DNA from: Strigops habroptila
Lineage: Eukaryota > Chordata > Aves > Psittaciformes > Psittacidae
Reading direction: 5' to 3'
DNA: 64,000 nucleotides
Assembly: GCF_004027225.2 (NCBI RefSeq)
Contig: NC_046358.1
Coordinates: forward strand, 68,095,028 to 68,159,027
Positions 1 through 12,840 of this stretch are shown piece by piece. The first letter of the stretch is position 1. Every line of letters begins with the position of its first letter. Position numbers and translations under genes: made by a program. Under the pieces are notes generated by a model. It ran no database searches. It saw nothing but the letters and a program-made list of their open reading frames with translations, and was not told the DNA's origin.

Positions 1-3000
1 TGGCAGAGTTAGAGTGGCTGGAGTGGTAAGCCGATTTCGGGCTCTTGAGAGCTGTAACATCACAGCGTCCATAAGCTACAAGAAAACATACAGTACACTG
101 CTGAATGGCAGTCCCTGGACAGCCCTAGATAGCATACTGCAGAATCCTACAGCCTTTTGCCAAGTGTTACAACAGTCACCACCACCAATACCTCCTTGCC
201 TTTCCAGGAATTCAGGGACTTACTGGGAAGGGGTGGCTCCCACATAAATGCAGTTTAACTGTCACCACCATCATAGATGCTTGTGAGACAGGTAGAAGTG
301 TTTAATATCAGGGACTGACGAGAGAACAGCTATTCATTAGAAGAGTAAGAAGAGAACATGAGATCAATTACTGATGCTACAGAAGCATCAACAAAACTCA
401 TTATGAGCTCTTCTGAAGAGCATTAAGGAAAAACAACAAGCTGTGTTCTAGTTATCCCCATTCCCACACCACGGATACAACAACTGCTGCATGTCTCCCG
501 CCCCGTTCATAACCATCTATGAGCTAGGGCACTAGAGAAAAGAACCAGCTCATTGTGAGTTCAATCCTGCCAGAAACCACAGTCCAAAGGCTTATTCAGG
601 CAGACTTCCTTTTCCATAAAAAATGTGGGAAGCAACATGCCTGTTATAGAGCTCATAACTGCTAAGATGTTATATTATGCATGTTATATTATGACTAATT
701 TCTCCCCCCTGCTTCCACCCAAAGGTAAAAAAGTTTTATTACTTAGCTTCTTCCTATTAGCAGCCCTTGCCCACTAAACCACAAGGTTTAGCTTTCTCGC
801 ATTTTATATTGTGATGGATTCTAATGAGTAAGTTGAAGCTGGTAGCTTCAGTGAGCAATTCCAAGCAAAGGGCTGGGCTTTACTGCCACTCAGCAGCTGG
901 TCTGTATCAGATCACATCTACTACTAGTAAGTAGTACTTTCAAATTGTCAGTAAGTCATGAGTACTAACTGCAGTCTTTTGACAACTACCTTGTGTCTTC
1001 ACTTGCCATAAGCACTGACAGGGAAGAGCATGAGCTCTGTAACCACATCCAAAAAAGATCTAGGGAGATGCTCCCAGATTATCATCGCTGGCAACAATGC
1101 ACTGACTGCTCATGTTACCATTCACCAGGATGTACAGTCCTGTTACTTATGCTAAACTGGCACAGATTCATATCAAATATGAGGTCACATGGTGTCGTGG
1201 TTTAAGCCCAGCCGGTAATTCAGCACCATGCAGCCCCTCCTCACTGGCAGAGCATGACAGACTGAAAAGTCCTTGATCAGGGTAAGCGCTGCTGAGCAAC
1301 AACTAAACCATGGGTGTGTTATCAGCATTGTTCTCAGACTAAAGTCAAAAACACAGCACTGCAACAGCTACTAGGAAGGAGAAAAACAACTGTTACAGCT
1401 GAACCCAGGATAAACGGATCATCTGACACATCTGGGTACAACTGGGGAACCCATTTCCAGTACGAGACTCAAGACAATAATGTACATTAACTGTCTTTAA
1501 AACAGCAAATGGAGGGAAGAAACCACACAAGTAGAGAATGCTTTTTCCTTACCTTGAGAACCTCCGAGCCTGTTCTGAACTGGTAGTTTACATCTCTGTT
1601 CATAAGCAGGTAAATGGCTTGGTTCACATGGTTTCTAGCATCCTGGATCTGCAAAGGTACAAATGCAGCCCTCTTAAAGAAACACTCTCCATGATACACA
1701 CTAGATACACACTAGGAAGTAGAGGCTTCCCTGATTATCTCATTGGCCCTAAGAAGATGGTGACTTCTCAAATGTTAAGGCCATTTCTGCCTAAGTACCA
1801 GACACTCACTAACACAAATCTGCCACTGCCCAGATGCATTATTGGGTTCTTCACTCCAGGACTGGAGATGCAAAACAGTCTGATAGCTACAACCTGGATT
1901 GTCAATAAAAATATTGCTGCTGCCCTGAAGGAACACTGACATCACGCACTCTCATCCTGGGAGGACTCTGATCATGATTGTGCAGATAGGAATTCTCACC
2001 GTTCATGGCAAGCAGTCAGGTCTAACAACATGCATAATGAGTTCTTTTTCAGGAACTACTGGAGCTAAAACCAATGACATAAATTACATCAATAGCAGCA
2101 ACAGTGACCAACAAACATGGATTTCTAATATAATTGTAAACTACAATTGTTGAGGTTGAGAGTTACCTCCAGCATCAAGAAGCTGCCATTGTGCCACTTG
2201 TGTGGCACTTGACCAGGTTCAGGACACAGCTGGCTCAAGTCGCTGTCAAGCAAGACTACTTGTAGCCAGAAGACAATTACCAAAGCAAGGTTAATAGGTT
2301 ATCCCAGGATAATAGGAGCACAGGAGCAAGCACAAACCAGAGGAAAGAAAAAAACGGCCCTGGGAGAAAATGATTTGTGCTCAGTTCCAGGCAGCAGCAG
2401 GAAAATTTTAAAAAAGTAAAGGGGCAGATCAGAGTGTGCAATAAATGGGAAAGGTAAGCAGGGAAGCCGGTATGAGAGGTGGCTGCTGGAAGATGGATAA
2501 CACAGCTTGGGATATTTGTAGTTTGATACATCTACACTGCTCCCCAGCACCCCCAAATCCCAGCTGAGCCTTATAGAGGCCTCCCTGCCGTAGATCTGGG
2601 TACTGGTTCCTTCTCATCTATTGCTCAGGGATCTGTATAGCCCTGCTCTTACAAAGCATAAGGCTCTGGAGGCTACAGAGAGCAGAGAGAGATGAAAACG
2701 TGCACTGCCAGACTGCAAAGACACTCTGCAGGTACTTGGTCTATGGCATCTCCAAACATCATCTCCAGCTTTTATATCTTTCAGATGCTTCTGAGCGAGC
2801 TAAATGGTTCCTGTTACCCAACTCAGCAATGCAAATCCTGCCATTATAAGGACTTGCTTCATTCTTATTTCCCCTTGATTTTGCTGGTTTCTAATCAAGT
2901 TCCTCAAAACTTGTCTGCCTGCACCTGTGTTCCTCAAAAATGTGCCTATACTACAGATTCTTACTGATGGCTTTACTTTGCACAGAGGAACAAAGCTTCA

Positions 3001-6000
3001 ACTGGTACCACTCACTAAGGGAGGAAAACTCACAATACTTCAAGATACTAATTTTTAATTCAGAAGACAAAGATCGCCACATAATCACTGTAAATGCTTC
3101 TGCACAGAGTCCTTCAGGCACTAACACTTCACATCTGAACAATATCAGAACACAAAACTTGCAAGTAAATAAAGGAAGGTGTTTCCCATAAAAGCTGGTA
3201 GAAGCCTATCAACCAGGCAGCAATAGAAACCAGCCACAAAACAGGACGTACTGATAAGTGTCACCACAGAAACTTCCCTGCCTTGTTGTGAGGCATAAAC
3301 AAACCCAGTCGGGCTTGGCATTAACATCTCAAGTACAAGATTTTCCAGATTTCTACAAAGTTACCAGGTAGAGGTTTCACTCCACTGCCAAAGCAGTTAT
3401 TGGAAACTGAACTCAATACCAAATGCACCGATCACCTAGAAAAATCTGAGCCATGGCATAGTGAAGCACAGGGAATACATCTTTCTAAAACCTACTCAGC
3501 TACAACAAAATAACTGCAGGAAACTATGTCTTCAAGATCAGGTCCTGAAATCAGGTATCTCCCAGCAAAACAGGGGGAAAGAGATTCAGTGTTCTGGATA
3601 ACCAAATCCCTTTAATTTCTTAGCTGAGGGAACTTAGCTATGCCACAAGAGCACAGTGCAGTGAGGTTTATTCTCAGCTTAAGGAAATGTTTCTGTAAGA
3701 GAACAAGACCAAGCTACTCAAAGTTGCCTGAAGTTGCTTTTTGCCCTGCTAGCCTGGGTTTTACAAGCAGACACAAGGCCAGTACTGCACAGCCACCCTA
3801 GGCACTCCTTTGGAAGCATTATGACTCCTTTGGAAGCATTATGACTGCTATGCAGACAGCCTTCAGCTCACTTGTGTTTCAGGCACAAGCAGATCCCACC
3901 TCTCTCCCAGCACCGTAACTGAATTTAATTGCACCTGTTTCCTCCCTTAGTTAATGTGGGATGGACATAACCTTCTCTCTCGGAAAGCAAGGGCCTACAG
4001 CTACTGCTTGGAGGGCACGGGTGCTACAGAGGGGTAGACATCTAAAGTTACCAGTACCTGCTGCAATTTCCACTGCTTGTCTTCCCGAAATGCAAAGTGC
4101 AAGAGCTGATTATTTCTGGGCATTTTCAGATTAACGTCCTTGAAGAAAGAAACAAACACATGAGAGCAAGCAATCCCCACATGAAGAACATGGAGACTGC
4201 CAGTCCCCCTCCATTCTGTCTCCCAGACCATCTTGGCAAGCTGTTTTCCACTGTCCTGGCATGGCCAGAACCTCAGTCCTCCTACAAGAAGGTGTTAATA
4301 CAAAGGGTAAGTTGAAAGGCATTTAGTGAATCAGGACCCAGGCAGGTCACACAAACTCATCTCAGAAAGCCCATGAGGAAATTTGATATTAAACAACAAA
4401 GGCAGTAAAAGCCAGGAATCCCCATGGAAGTCGACTCCACCACTCACTACAGAGTGGGCATGGGATGGTGTTAATGCTGGATCTTAACAAATTTCAACAG
4501 TTGCTGAAACATTAAGGATTTAAGGCCCATTAGAGAAGACTGACAAAGAATACTTATTGATCACTGACAAAGCACAGTAAGGATGGCCTCTACCTTGAGG
4601 TCATCCAAATGTGAAAGGGATGACTCCCACCCCTTGATGGTGTTACAAAGCAAGAAGTACTGCGAGTACTCACAGCTTGACATAGGGCATCTCCCTGCAG
4701 TGTCAACACTCCTTTCACCTGGTCTGTGCTGAAATGAGAAGAAAGATCTGGGAAACACTAGTCACAGGAGGCAAGAGACATGTACTGAAACATCGATCTA
4801 ATGCCACCCCTGCCTGTCCCATGTAGTTGACCCCCCTGATTTCAGCTGGGGGATGCAGATGAACCCCACACACACTTTCATGTCCTGAGCCCTTGGCTTG
4901 CAGCCAGCTGCCGTCATGTTCTTTTTGAGCTACCTCACCCTAATTGCCCTGCCTAAAACATTATGTTTATTTCTGATCCTATCCTTACTTCATGTATTAT
5001 CTATCAACAATTTGGTTGCTGTTACAAACAGCTCTAGCAGGCACAAACACAAGATCTTAAGATTACTTACTGACACTGGAGTGCTAGGTGGTTCATATGG
5101 GAGTTGAAAGTTGCACACATACACACCCCCCCACCAAGGGAAAAAAAACACCACAAACCAAAAAACCCCACACCCCAAACTCTTTAAAAGGCCCCGCAAG
5201 AGGGCTTACATCTATAATGAACAATGGGGGAAGACTGAAGCACCTGGGCCTTCAGGAACTCAGTTTAGCCACATCTTACATTTTAATATACTAGACAGAG
5301 ATTCTTGATATCAACACTTTCTAAGATCCACCCTGCAACAGTAATGAATACTAAAATCAACTTTAATATCTAAAGAATGGAACCTTCAAACCCAATACAG
5401 AATCACTGCATCATTCTATAAAATGTTCACCATGCTGTTCCTAAGGACTAAGGTGTACTACTTTGCTTGCAACATCTGCCAGAGTGCAGCTATTCAGACC
5501 AAGGCCTACGCTGAAGATCAAAAAATGGACAGCTACTTCTGAAGAATTGCACTTCTATAGCACCTTCCGCATAGGTCTCAGTTTGCTCTGTGCAAACTAT
5601 CTTTCTTATTGCTATTTTAGGGCGATCAAGATAAGATTTGTCCACAGTCAGTCAGAAACTGAACCAAGAGCAGAATTTAGGTCTTTTAATTACAACTCCC
5701 TGCACCCAGAATCAGAAAAACACCTCTTGGCAAAACTGCTGAGAGCAGCACACTGATGCAACCCGCCAGTCAGTGGTCAGGAACCAATGACGACATTAAA
5801 GGTGTTAGTAGGAAATGGCACAAGTCTGGCTAAGGCAGCCCTGAAACACAGCTACAGACTGTTACATTAACCTGCCAGAAGGGTCTGTTTGTTTTTCCTT
5901 AAGGCAAAATCTTGTATTAAAGAAAACCCCTTTACTTTTGGAGTGCTGTAGACCTTTGCATCAGATGCTAGAGGAACAGCACCCTGCACCACAGAGGAGA

Positions 6001-9000
6001 GTCCCCAGCACAGCCCCCACCAAGTGGCCTGGCAGATCAGCAGCAACCCAGTGACCATGACCACTTACCCCGATGTGCTCAGCACAAAGTTCTCCTGTTT
6101 GACAGCTCCTCCCAAGCCACTGGCAGGCAGGGCAAAGCGTTGAGAGGCCTCCTGCCCGAGAGAGGACACAGTGAGTGCTGGAGCATCCACTGGGGCCCAG
6201 CTCACCTCAAGCCAGGAACAAAGACAAGAGAAGAGAAGAAACGCAGATGCCAGCAAGTGGCCAAATGCGGAGCGATCATCTTTGCAAGCCTCCTACAACC
6301 CACCTACCAGAACACATGGATTTTACCTCATCCTCCTGCAGGACATACAAGAAAGTTGGAGAGGGGCTTTGGACAAGGGCCTGTAAGAACAGGACAAGGG
6401 GGAATGGCTTTAAACTGGCAGAGAGAGAAGACTGAGATGAGCTCTTAGGCAGAAGTTCTTCCCTGTGAGAGTGCTGAGGCGCTGGCACAGGTTGCCCGGA
6501 GAAGCTGTGGCTGCCCCATCCCTGGCAGTGTTCAAGGCCAGGTTGGACGGGGCTTGGAGCAACCTAGTCTAGCGGAAGGTGTCCCTGCCCATGGCAGGGG
6601 GTTGGAACTGGACGAGCTTTAAGGTCCCTTCCAACCCAAACCAGTCTGGGATTCTTTGACAGGTGAAGACCAGGAGGAAGCTCAGTGCACGCAGCCCATG
6701 GCGAAAGGCCTTGTAAATCCCGTGCTTCAGCTGTCACTCTGCATAGCCCAGCCCAGCCCTGCATGCCCTCAGGGCCATGGCAGTGGCCCTTTCTCATCAT
6801 GCTCCCTGCCCAGGGCTGCACAGCGCAAGCACCGCTGGTCCGTTACCCACCTGGGAAGGGTGAAAACCAGCCCTCCTTACTGGTTATACTGGCTGGCAGC
6901 TGTCCTTTAATCACACTTCACCCTTAAAACTCTAACAAATTCTTCAAAACAGACACTATATATATGGAGATACTGCAAGCTATTGTCACCTGCTACTAAG
7001 TCATATCTTGGGTTGGCACTACGGCAATCTGACCTGCCCTGGCCCTCACCCCTTACCTCCACATTTTTGCCCCTGCTCCTGCATCGACCAGGAACCACCT
7101 CAGAAACCTCAGGGCATGAAGAAGCTGGGCCTGTTGAAAACTAACCTAGCAGGACAGCAGTGAGCTCTTGTGCACACAATCCCCTTTGGCCAGTTCACCA
7201 CCCGCCTGCCTGGAAAAAGCTAAACCCAGCACCCCAGGCTCAGGCTGGCTGAAAGGTGCTGCAGTCCTGGTTCATCTGAACACATCGCACCTCTGAAAGT
7301 GGCAGGCAGCAGCACAGAAGCAGGAACATTGGGTATATCAGGTGAATGATAGTTATGAATGATGAGAGTGCATGCTACTAATTACTGTACAAGTAGTAGC
7401 TTGTCAGCTAAAGGCTGTCATGCTCATTTCCACCATCACATGAGAGAGTTACGGGCAGATCCAGATTCTCTGTTCTAGAAGATACTCCCATCTCATGCAA
7501 ATGCCTGGCAGACAGGTCTGGCTGCCTCTATGTGCCTTTTCAAAGCAGCTCTCAGCAAAGAGGGTCAAGAACAGAGCAATCCAGGGGAAATCAGCTTTAT
7601 TGAGTCCTCAAGATCAGAGGACAAGCAGACACCTGGGACAGCACTAGACATGCGTGATGGACCTTTCTGTGCACCGTCTACCAAGTTTTTCCGCCAGGGG
7701 AAATCTACCACCATTCCTCACATGGGAGAGCAAACAAACCCACAACACAAAAAATAGATGAAGCAAATTAAACCTTACCTTCAAAATATCCTGCAGCTGT
7801 TTCAAAACAACATGGACCTCTTCTTGTAAAAGCCATTTAAATTCTTCTTCCTACATTGTGGAAAGATAGCAGTGGACTCATTAGAAGTCAAACACTGGAA
7901 ATAGATCTCTCAGTCACACATGAAAATTATTTAAGTTCTAAGTATACTGCTATGTCCATGTTGTTTAAATCACATGTAAATCTCTAGTAGAAGAGAAATA
8001 CTTAGTCCTGATTTGTTAAAGGGCCTTACTCTCCATCCCAACCAAATGAATTGCCCTCATTCTCATTTTGACGTTGTTTTACAAAACAGTCTTCATGCAA
8101 ATCATAGGACTGCGAAAGAACAGGCAGCACAAGAGGTGAATTTCAGAGAAACATGCAGACCCTGCTGCTTCAAAACCTGGGACATCTTTTTAAGCTGCTG
8201 GAGTGGGCTGACCCTGGCTGTCAGGCAGCCAGACACCCACCTAGCCTCTCCCACTCCCCCTCCTCAACAGGATAAGAGGAGGAAATGAGATGAAAAGCTT
8301 GTGGTTGAGATAAAGACTAATTACCATCACAGGCAAAACAGACTCACCTTGCAGACAAATTAGGTGGTGAGAAACAAAGACAAAACCTAAAATGTTTCTC
8401 CTCCCCCAGCTGGTAACATTTTACCAAGCAACAGCAGCATAAAGGTAAACCTAAACTGAAAAGTGGATGGGAGAAAAAGGCTGAAGAATCCTCATCACCT
8501 GGGCAAATTCAGTAAGAAATAAGTTTGGATCTGGTGACTGCCTCAGCCAGCAGAGAAGCCTGTATAAAGCAGATTCTTGAACCACACAGCTAAGTATTGC
8601 TGTTAAACCACAAGACCTGATGCTGAAAACCATCACAGAAGTGGAGACAGGAGCAAGCAACTGACAAAGAAGAGATTGACACTTGCTGCTTTAGAAGAGA
8701 AATTTTCCACATGGAAAGTACTAGAAGGGAATGAGTTGAGCAGGTTGCCCAGAGAAATCATGGTGAGGTGTGGTCAACTCAGAAATTTAAGCCTGTGGTT
8801 TCTCTCCTAGAAAAGTCCCTGCTCACCGTGAAAAACACAAAATAACTACTCCCTGATGTGTCATCACCTTACACACGAGTTATCTGAATAAACAGTAGGA
8901 CAAGGACAGTTCTGTTTCCACAAATGTTCACCCAAAGCAGGTACACACAACTAACCTAGGCAGGATTCTCCGTTATCCTTCAAACCAGCGTGGCTGCAGG

Positions 9001-10277
9001 ACTACTGACTTTCACCATTTAATCCTGTTTTGAGTTTCTGGGCCTCACACCAACATACTGGATTCCTTGCTCTTTTGTTCTGTTACACTTGCTCTCCTTC
9101 ATGTTCCCAAAGGAACAGAACTCACACAGGTAACACAGACACCTTCAGTGTCTCCACCACCCCACTGCTGCCATGCATGTGTTTCCACTGCACATCATCA
9201 TTGGTATCTTTCACCCCACAACCGACAGCACAAGGTCTTCCTGCCCCAGTATTAATTTTAGACTAAGTCAAGTCCATTCACCATGTCTGCGCAGCTACAT
9301 GTTTCGTGTTTTTGGGGAATGCAGTCATATCATTCCAAACCACAGTAACTTTAGAAAACTTTGATTTTCACACGTGGCTTTCTGCCTAGCTCAGATGCAT
9401 CTCTCAAATTCCCTCCTTTGAGAGGAAGCTTTCACTACTTCTTGCAGATTGTGTTGCCGGAGGCATCTACAATGTCAGCAGGTCCAGGTCTTCCCCACCT
9501 TTATCAAGCCAACGAGGCTGTTCTGACATGTATTACAGAATCACATAATCATTTTGGTTGGAAAGGATCTTTAAGATCATTTGGTTCCAACTGCCTGACA
9601 CGGGCAGGGACATCTTCCACTAGACCAGGTTGCTCCAAGCCCAGTCCAACCTGGCCTTGAACACTGCCAGGGATGGGGCAGCCACAGCTTCTCTGGGCAG
9701 CCAGGTTGAACGCCTCACCACTCCCACCGTAAAGAATTTCTTCCTTATATCTGTCTTCCCTGTTTAAGTTTTGGCCCATTACCCCATGTCCTATCCTGCC
9801 TACCATTTGCTGGGGCTGGTCCTCCACCAAGCAGGGTGTTGGGCTGACTATGAAAAGCATCAAGGTCATGTAACTCAACCAGTGCTTGCCGTAGGCAGGG
9901 CACTGACCTGCGCCCAGACCCGCCCGCGGCCAGCGCAGGGAGCGGCAGCAACCCCAGCGCGCCCGCGGCCTGCGCCAGGGGAGGCCGGCTCAGCGCGGGC
10001 CGCCACAGCAGCTGAAGAGGGGTCCTGCGGCGGGTCGCGGGGCTGAGGGCAGCACGGCACCGGAGCCCGGGGCTGGCAACAAAGCCCCACGGCGGCGCAC
10101 GCAGTGGTGACCGGGCGGCATTCACGCAGTGCCGCGACCAGGGAACGGCCTCTCCGCAGCCAGCCAGGCGGCTGCGGGTCCCCGCCCGGCCCACGGCAAA
10201 GCCGCCGCTGGCCGCCCCTCGCCCAGCCAACTCACCAGCACCGCTCGCTCCCCCACGCTCGCCATCGCCGCCGCCAT
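1..10277 (-). CDS. ROGDI: ROGDI, leucine-zipper/RAVE-complex protein (5' part, seven coding exons, cut at window edge)
   Basis: Coding exons in transcript order: 10236-10277, 7779-7850, 6069-6151, 4674-4728, 4058-4138, 1553-1648 and 1-75 (partial). All introns are GT-AG, and phases join without error into 168 codons (human ROGDI is about 287 aa, so roughly 120 residues lie left of the window). The product starts [14 protein letters not shown] and continues [20 protein letters not shown], then [39 protein letters not shown] and [20 protein letters not shown], which I recognise as ROGDI. The ATG at 10277 is the first in the CpG island and matches the human N-terminus. Known for the family: ROGDI is the animal relative of yeast Rav2 and works with the rabconnectin-3 (DMXL) proteins in V-ATPase assembly and synaptic vesicle acidification; human loss causes Kohlschuetter-Toenz syndrome. 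No frameshift or stop is present. GLYR1 lies upstream on the same strand, its 3' end about 1.7 kb away. Confidence 0.96.
76..1552 (-). other. ROGDI intron 6, with a degraded LTR
   Basis: This intron separates the exon ending GAGGTTCTCAAG from the one starting CTTATGGACGCT. It holds the internally deleted LTR copy at 1193-1412. I see nothing else recognisable. Confidence 0.8.
1193..1412 (+). mobile_element. Internally deleted endogenous retrovirus LTR
   Basis: Starts TGTCGTGGTTTAAGCCC and shares its first ~40 bases and last ~180 bases with the fuller LTR at 41912-42490. Shared blocks include the 'cagagcatga.agactgaaaa' and 'gctgagcaacaactaaacca' segments. The central part of the element is missing. 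No internal viral coding sequence is present. It sits in ROGDI intron 6, antisense to the gene. Confidence 0.8.
3804..3843. repeat. 20-bp perfect tandem duplication
   Basis: The 20-mer ACTCCTTTGGAAGCATTATG occurs twice in direct succession (3804-3823 and 3824-3843) in ROGDI intron 5, about 220 bases downstream of exon 5 in transcript order. The copies are identical, so the duplication is recent or a local slippage product. Confidence 0.95.
5555..5725 (+). mobile_element. MIR-like SINE remnant
   Basis: The stretch reads like a MIR/CORE-type SINE: a 'tatagcaccttccgcatagg' head, a 'cacagtcagtcagaaactgaa' middle and an 'agcagaatttaggtct' tail. It is strongly diverged and in ROGDI intron 3. The assignment rests on pattern memory only. 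Confidence 0.4.
6344..6660 (+). mobile_element. CR1 LINE 3'-end fragment
   Basis: 5'-truncated CR1 copy with the typical order: 'ggagaggggctttggacaag', 'gagctcttaggcagaagttc', 'caggttgcccggagaagctg', 'gtgttcaaggccaggttgga', and the 3' end 'ccttccaacccaaaccagtc' plus the ATTCTnTGA-type tail. It lies in ROGDI intron 2, antisense to the gene. Confidence 0.95.
9535..9798 (-). mobile_element. CR1 LINE 3'-end fragment
   Basis: Reverse-oriented CR1 tail: it begins with the complement of the terminal octamer region (acagaatcacataatc) and runs through 'ccaacctggccttgaacact' to 'cctgtttaagttttggccca'. Its internal part matches the older CR1 type also seen at 57945-58538. It is in ROGDI intron 1, in the gene's orientation. 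Confidence 0.92.
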
Positions 10278-10500
10278 AGCGCCACCCGCAGCCGGCCCCG
10301 CCCCGTCGCTGCGCCTTCGGCCGCCCCCATTGGCTACAACCACTGCGCCTCTGCCCGGCAACACAGCCGAGGCCTCGACTGATTGGGCAGCACCACGCTC
10401 CTTGCGCAGCCGAAGCGTGGCGAGCTGACGTTCGGCGGGTGAGGGACAGCGCCGGTGGGCGGGGCCGGCGGGTGCGGCACCGGTACCGGTGGGATGGCAC
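10278..10500 (-). promoter_or_regulatory. ROGDI CpG-island promoter
   Basis: A GC- and CpG-rich block runs from about 9.9 to 10.5 kb and contains ROGDI exon 1 near its centre. Two ATTGG pentamers at 10329-10333 and 10382-10386 read as CCAAT boxes on the gene strand, 52 and 105 bases above the ATG. No TATA box is evident, as expected for a CpG-island housekeeping promoter. The exact transcription start cannot be fixed from sequence. Confidence 0.7.
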
Positions 10501-10607
10501 CGGCGGAGGTGGAGGTGTTTATTCCTCCTATCTCCTGCCAGCCGTCGCTTTGGGTAAGATTAAAACCTGAAGTCAAGCTGTGTTCCTGCTCTGTTTTCAT
10601 GGCTCTT

Positions 10608-11094
10608 GTGAAGCTGTTGGAGCGAGTCCAGAGGAGGCCACGGAAATGTTGCGAGGGCTGGAGCAGCTCTGCTCTGGAGCCAGGCTGAGAGAGCTGGGCT
10701 GGTTCAGCCTCGAGAAGAGAAGGCTCCTTAAGGGGAGACCTTAGAGCAGCTCTCAGTGCCTGAAGGGCTACAAGAAACCTGGAGAGGGGCTTTGGACAAG
10801 GGCCTGTAGGGACAGGCCAAGGGGGAATGGCTTTAATCTGCCAGAGGGGAGATCGAGATGAGCTCTTAGGCAGAAGCTCTTCCCTGTGAGGGTGCTGAGG
10901 TGCTGGCACAGGTTGCCCAGAGAAGCTGTGGCTGCCCCATCCCTGGCAGTGTTCAAGGCCAGGTTGGACACAGGGGCTTCGAGCAACCTGGTCTAGTGGA
11001 AGGTGTCCCTGCCCATGGCAGGGGGTTGGAACTGGATGAGCTTTAAGGTCTCTTCCAGCCCAAACCAGTCTGGGATTCTGTGATGATTCTATGA
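10608..11094 (+). mobile_element. CR1 LINE 3'-end fragment
   Basis: About 490 bases of CR1, from 'gctgttggagcgagtccaga' to 'gtctgggattctgtgatgat'. It ends in the CR1 tail repeats. It occupies much of the space between the ROGDI promoter and the GLYR1 3' end. Confidence 0.95.
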
Positions 11095-12020
11095 ATAATA
11101 GGTGAAGAGTTGGAAGTCTCATCAGTTTCCTCTCAAAACTCTGAAACTGCAATAAATTTATTCTGGCATTGAAGTGTCTGTGTTGACATTAGTGGGTTTT
11201 AACACTGGATTTATTGCAGCTGAGAGGTGGCCAAGCGAAGAGCACCATCATCTTTGCTGCATCAGCAAGGTGGCTGTGGAAGGGAATGCACTGTTCCTTC
11301 ACAGAGCATGTGAAATTCTGCTACTGCCTGTTCCTGCTGTGGGCACAACTTCAATGGGGTGGCCTTGCTTCCCCACTTTCTGCATTGCTCTTAATCACAG
11401 TGCTAAACCTGAGGTTTTCCTTACTTTAGCACCTGTCATTCATATTAGCTAAAGCATATCAAGTACTAGCCCTTTACACTTCAGTATATGAACATCTACT
11501 GCTGTTCGACAGCAACTGCTGCCTGGATCATCAAAAAGCAACATTCTGGAGCTTGCGAACACTTCAGTTAGGGGATCTTGTCCCAGGAAACCCCACTCGC
11601 TGCTGAATTTGTGCTCTTAAGAATTAGTGCTCAAAAAACACCAAAAGCCAGAAGGATGGGTGCTCCAGACAGAGCAACTGGGCCACCAGGCTCCCAACAC
11701 CTGGACAACACAAGAAGTCACCAACATCAGAAAATCCCCGGACCTCCACCTCTCAACATCCCTTGCTTTAACACTAAGCCTTCCTCCACCTCTCAGTCGA
11801 GATGCACGCAGCTCTCTGCATGCAGAGTCTGGAATCTATCCCAATTAAGCCTTTGTAGTACCTCACTGACAAAATCAGGCTTCTGCAAGGACCAAAATGT
11901 TCTCGGGAGTACTGCTGGTTTCCAGCATCTCCAAGTTTTGAATGTTTTGAGGAACACACATAATTATCTAGTGCTGCAGTAGAGGTTTGATAGGCTTTAG
12001 GAACTGTCACAAGAACATCG
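11095..12020. other. Rest of ROGDI-GLYR1 intergenic spacer
   Basis: Unique sequence between the CR1 copy and the inferred GLYR1 cleavage site. I see no coding exon, structured RNA or further recognisable repeat. Confidence 0.6.
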
Positions 12021-12036
12021 TGTTACCAAGAAAGGT

Positions 12037-12042
12037 TTTATT
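12037..12042 (-). promoter_or_regulatory. Candidate GLYR1 poly(A) signal
   Basis: TTTATT on the plus strand is AATAAA on the gene strand. It lies about 3.3 kb past the stop codon, with cleavage expected near 12015-12025. Other A/T-rich candidates exist nearby, so the site is inferred. Confidence 0.5.
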
Positions 12043-12813
12043 CTTTTTGCCAGTAGCTTTGTTAATTGCACAAAAAAATCTTTTTGTTTTGCCATTTAAA
12101 CATTTTCACACATCCTATTCTGAATGACAAATGTTAATTAAAAACAAGGCAAAAAATAAAAATTCACAACCTTAATTAACTATAGGATCTATCATTTAGG
12201 AAAAAAGAAAGTTTTTCTTACAAGCTTTTCACAAGTCTCACATTTTCTCTTTAAAAAGAAGGGAGTCAAAAAAAGCAAACTGCTAAAACAGAAATCCTCA
12301 TAAAAAGGAACTTTACAGAATTGTCAACAATATTAAGACAACACTGACTAGCCAGTTTTATTAGAGCATCTCTCAAACCACAGCTTCCCCCTTTTTCCTC
12401 CCCCCAAATCTCAGGCCTAGGAACGGATGAAGATCCATGTTCAGAGGCTACAGACATAAATACAAGAATCCGAGCGGTACTGATACGAGTTCATCTCAAA
12501 TGGCATCTGAAGCAGTTGGGTTTTCACCCTTTCCCCCCTCCTCACTTCACATCCACGTCAGAGCCCTCAGTCTCCTCCTCCTCCCTGGCCCACCGGTGAG
12601 TGTACCTCACCCTCCAGCCACTCCACATCCACATTCCTCGCCAGGAAGCTGCAGTCAGGCTTTCCCAGGATAAATTACAGTGTTGAACTAGTCTGCACCT
12701 GCCACTCCCACATAAATAATCATATCCGTTTTGAGTACTACAGTATTTCTGGAAAACAAAACCTGCAGCAGCGAGGTACTAGGGAGTGTTTCTCCCACTC
12801 ACAAATACAGTTG

Positions 12814-12840
12814 AGTTCACTATGAAATACATAGTGAACT
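12814..12840. repeat. Perfect 11-bp inverted repeat (hairpin) in GLYR1 3' UTR
   Basis: AGTTCACTATG (12814-12824), loop AAATA, then CATAGTGAACT (12830-12840). The arms are exactly complementary. Confidence 0.95.

Noticed and set aside
8731-8760. Short CR1-like match ('caggttgcccagagaa')
   Set aside because: Sixteen or so bases only, with no continuing CR1 sequence on either side.
9745-10500. 251-codon minus-strand ORF across the ROGDI promoter
   Set aside because: It overlaps ROGDI exon 1 in another frame and runs through CpG-island sequence where stop codons are rare; its end is CR1-derived. No family resemblance.
10334-11152. 272-codon minus-strand ORF
   Set aside because: It is the antisense translation of the CR1 fragment plus CpG-island sequence; repeat artefact.
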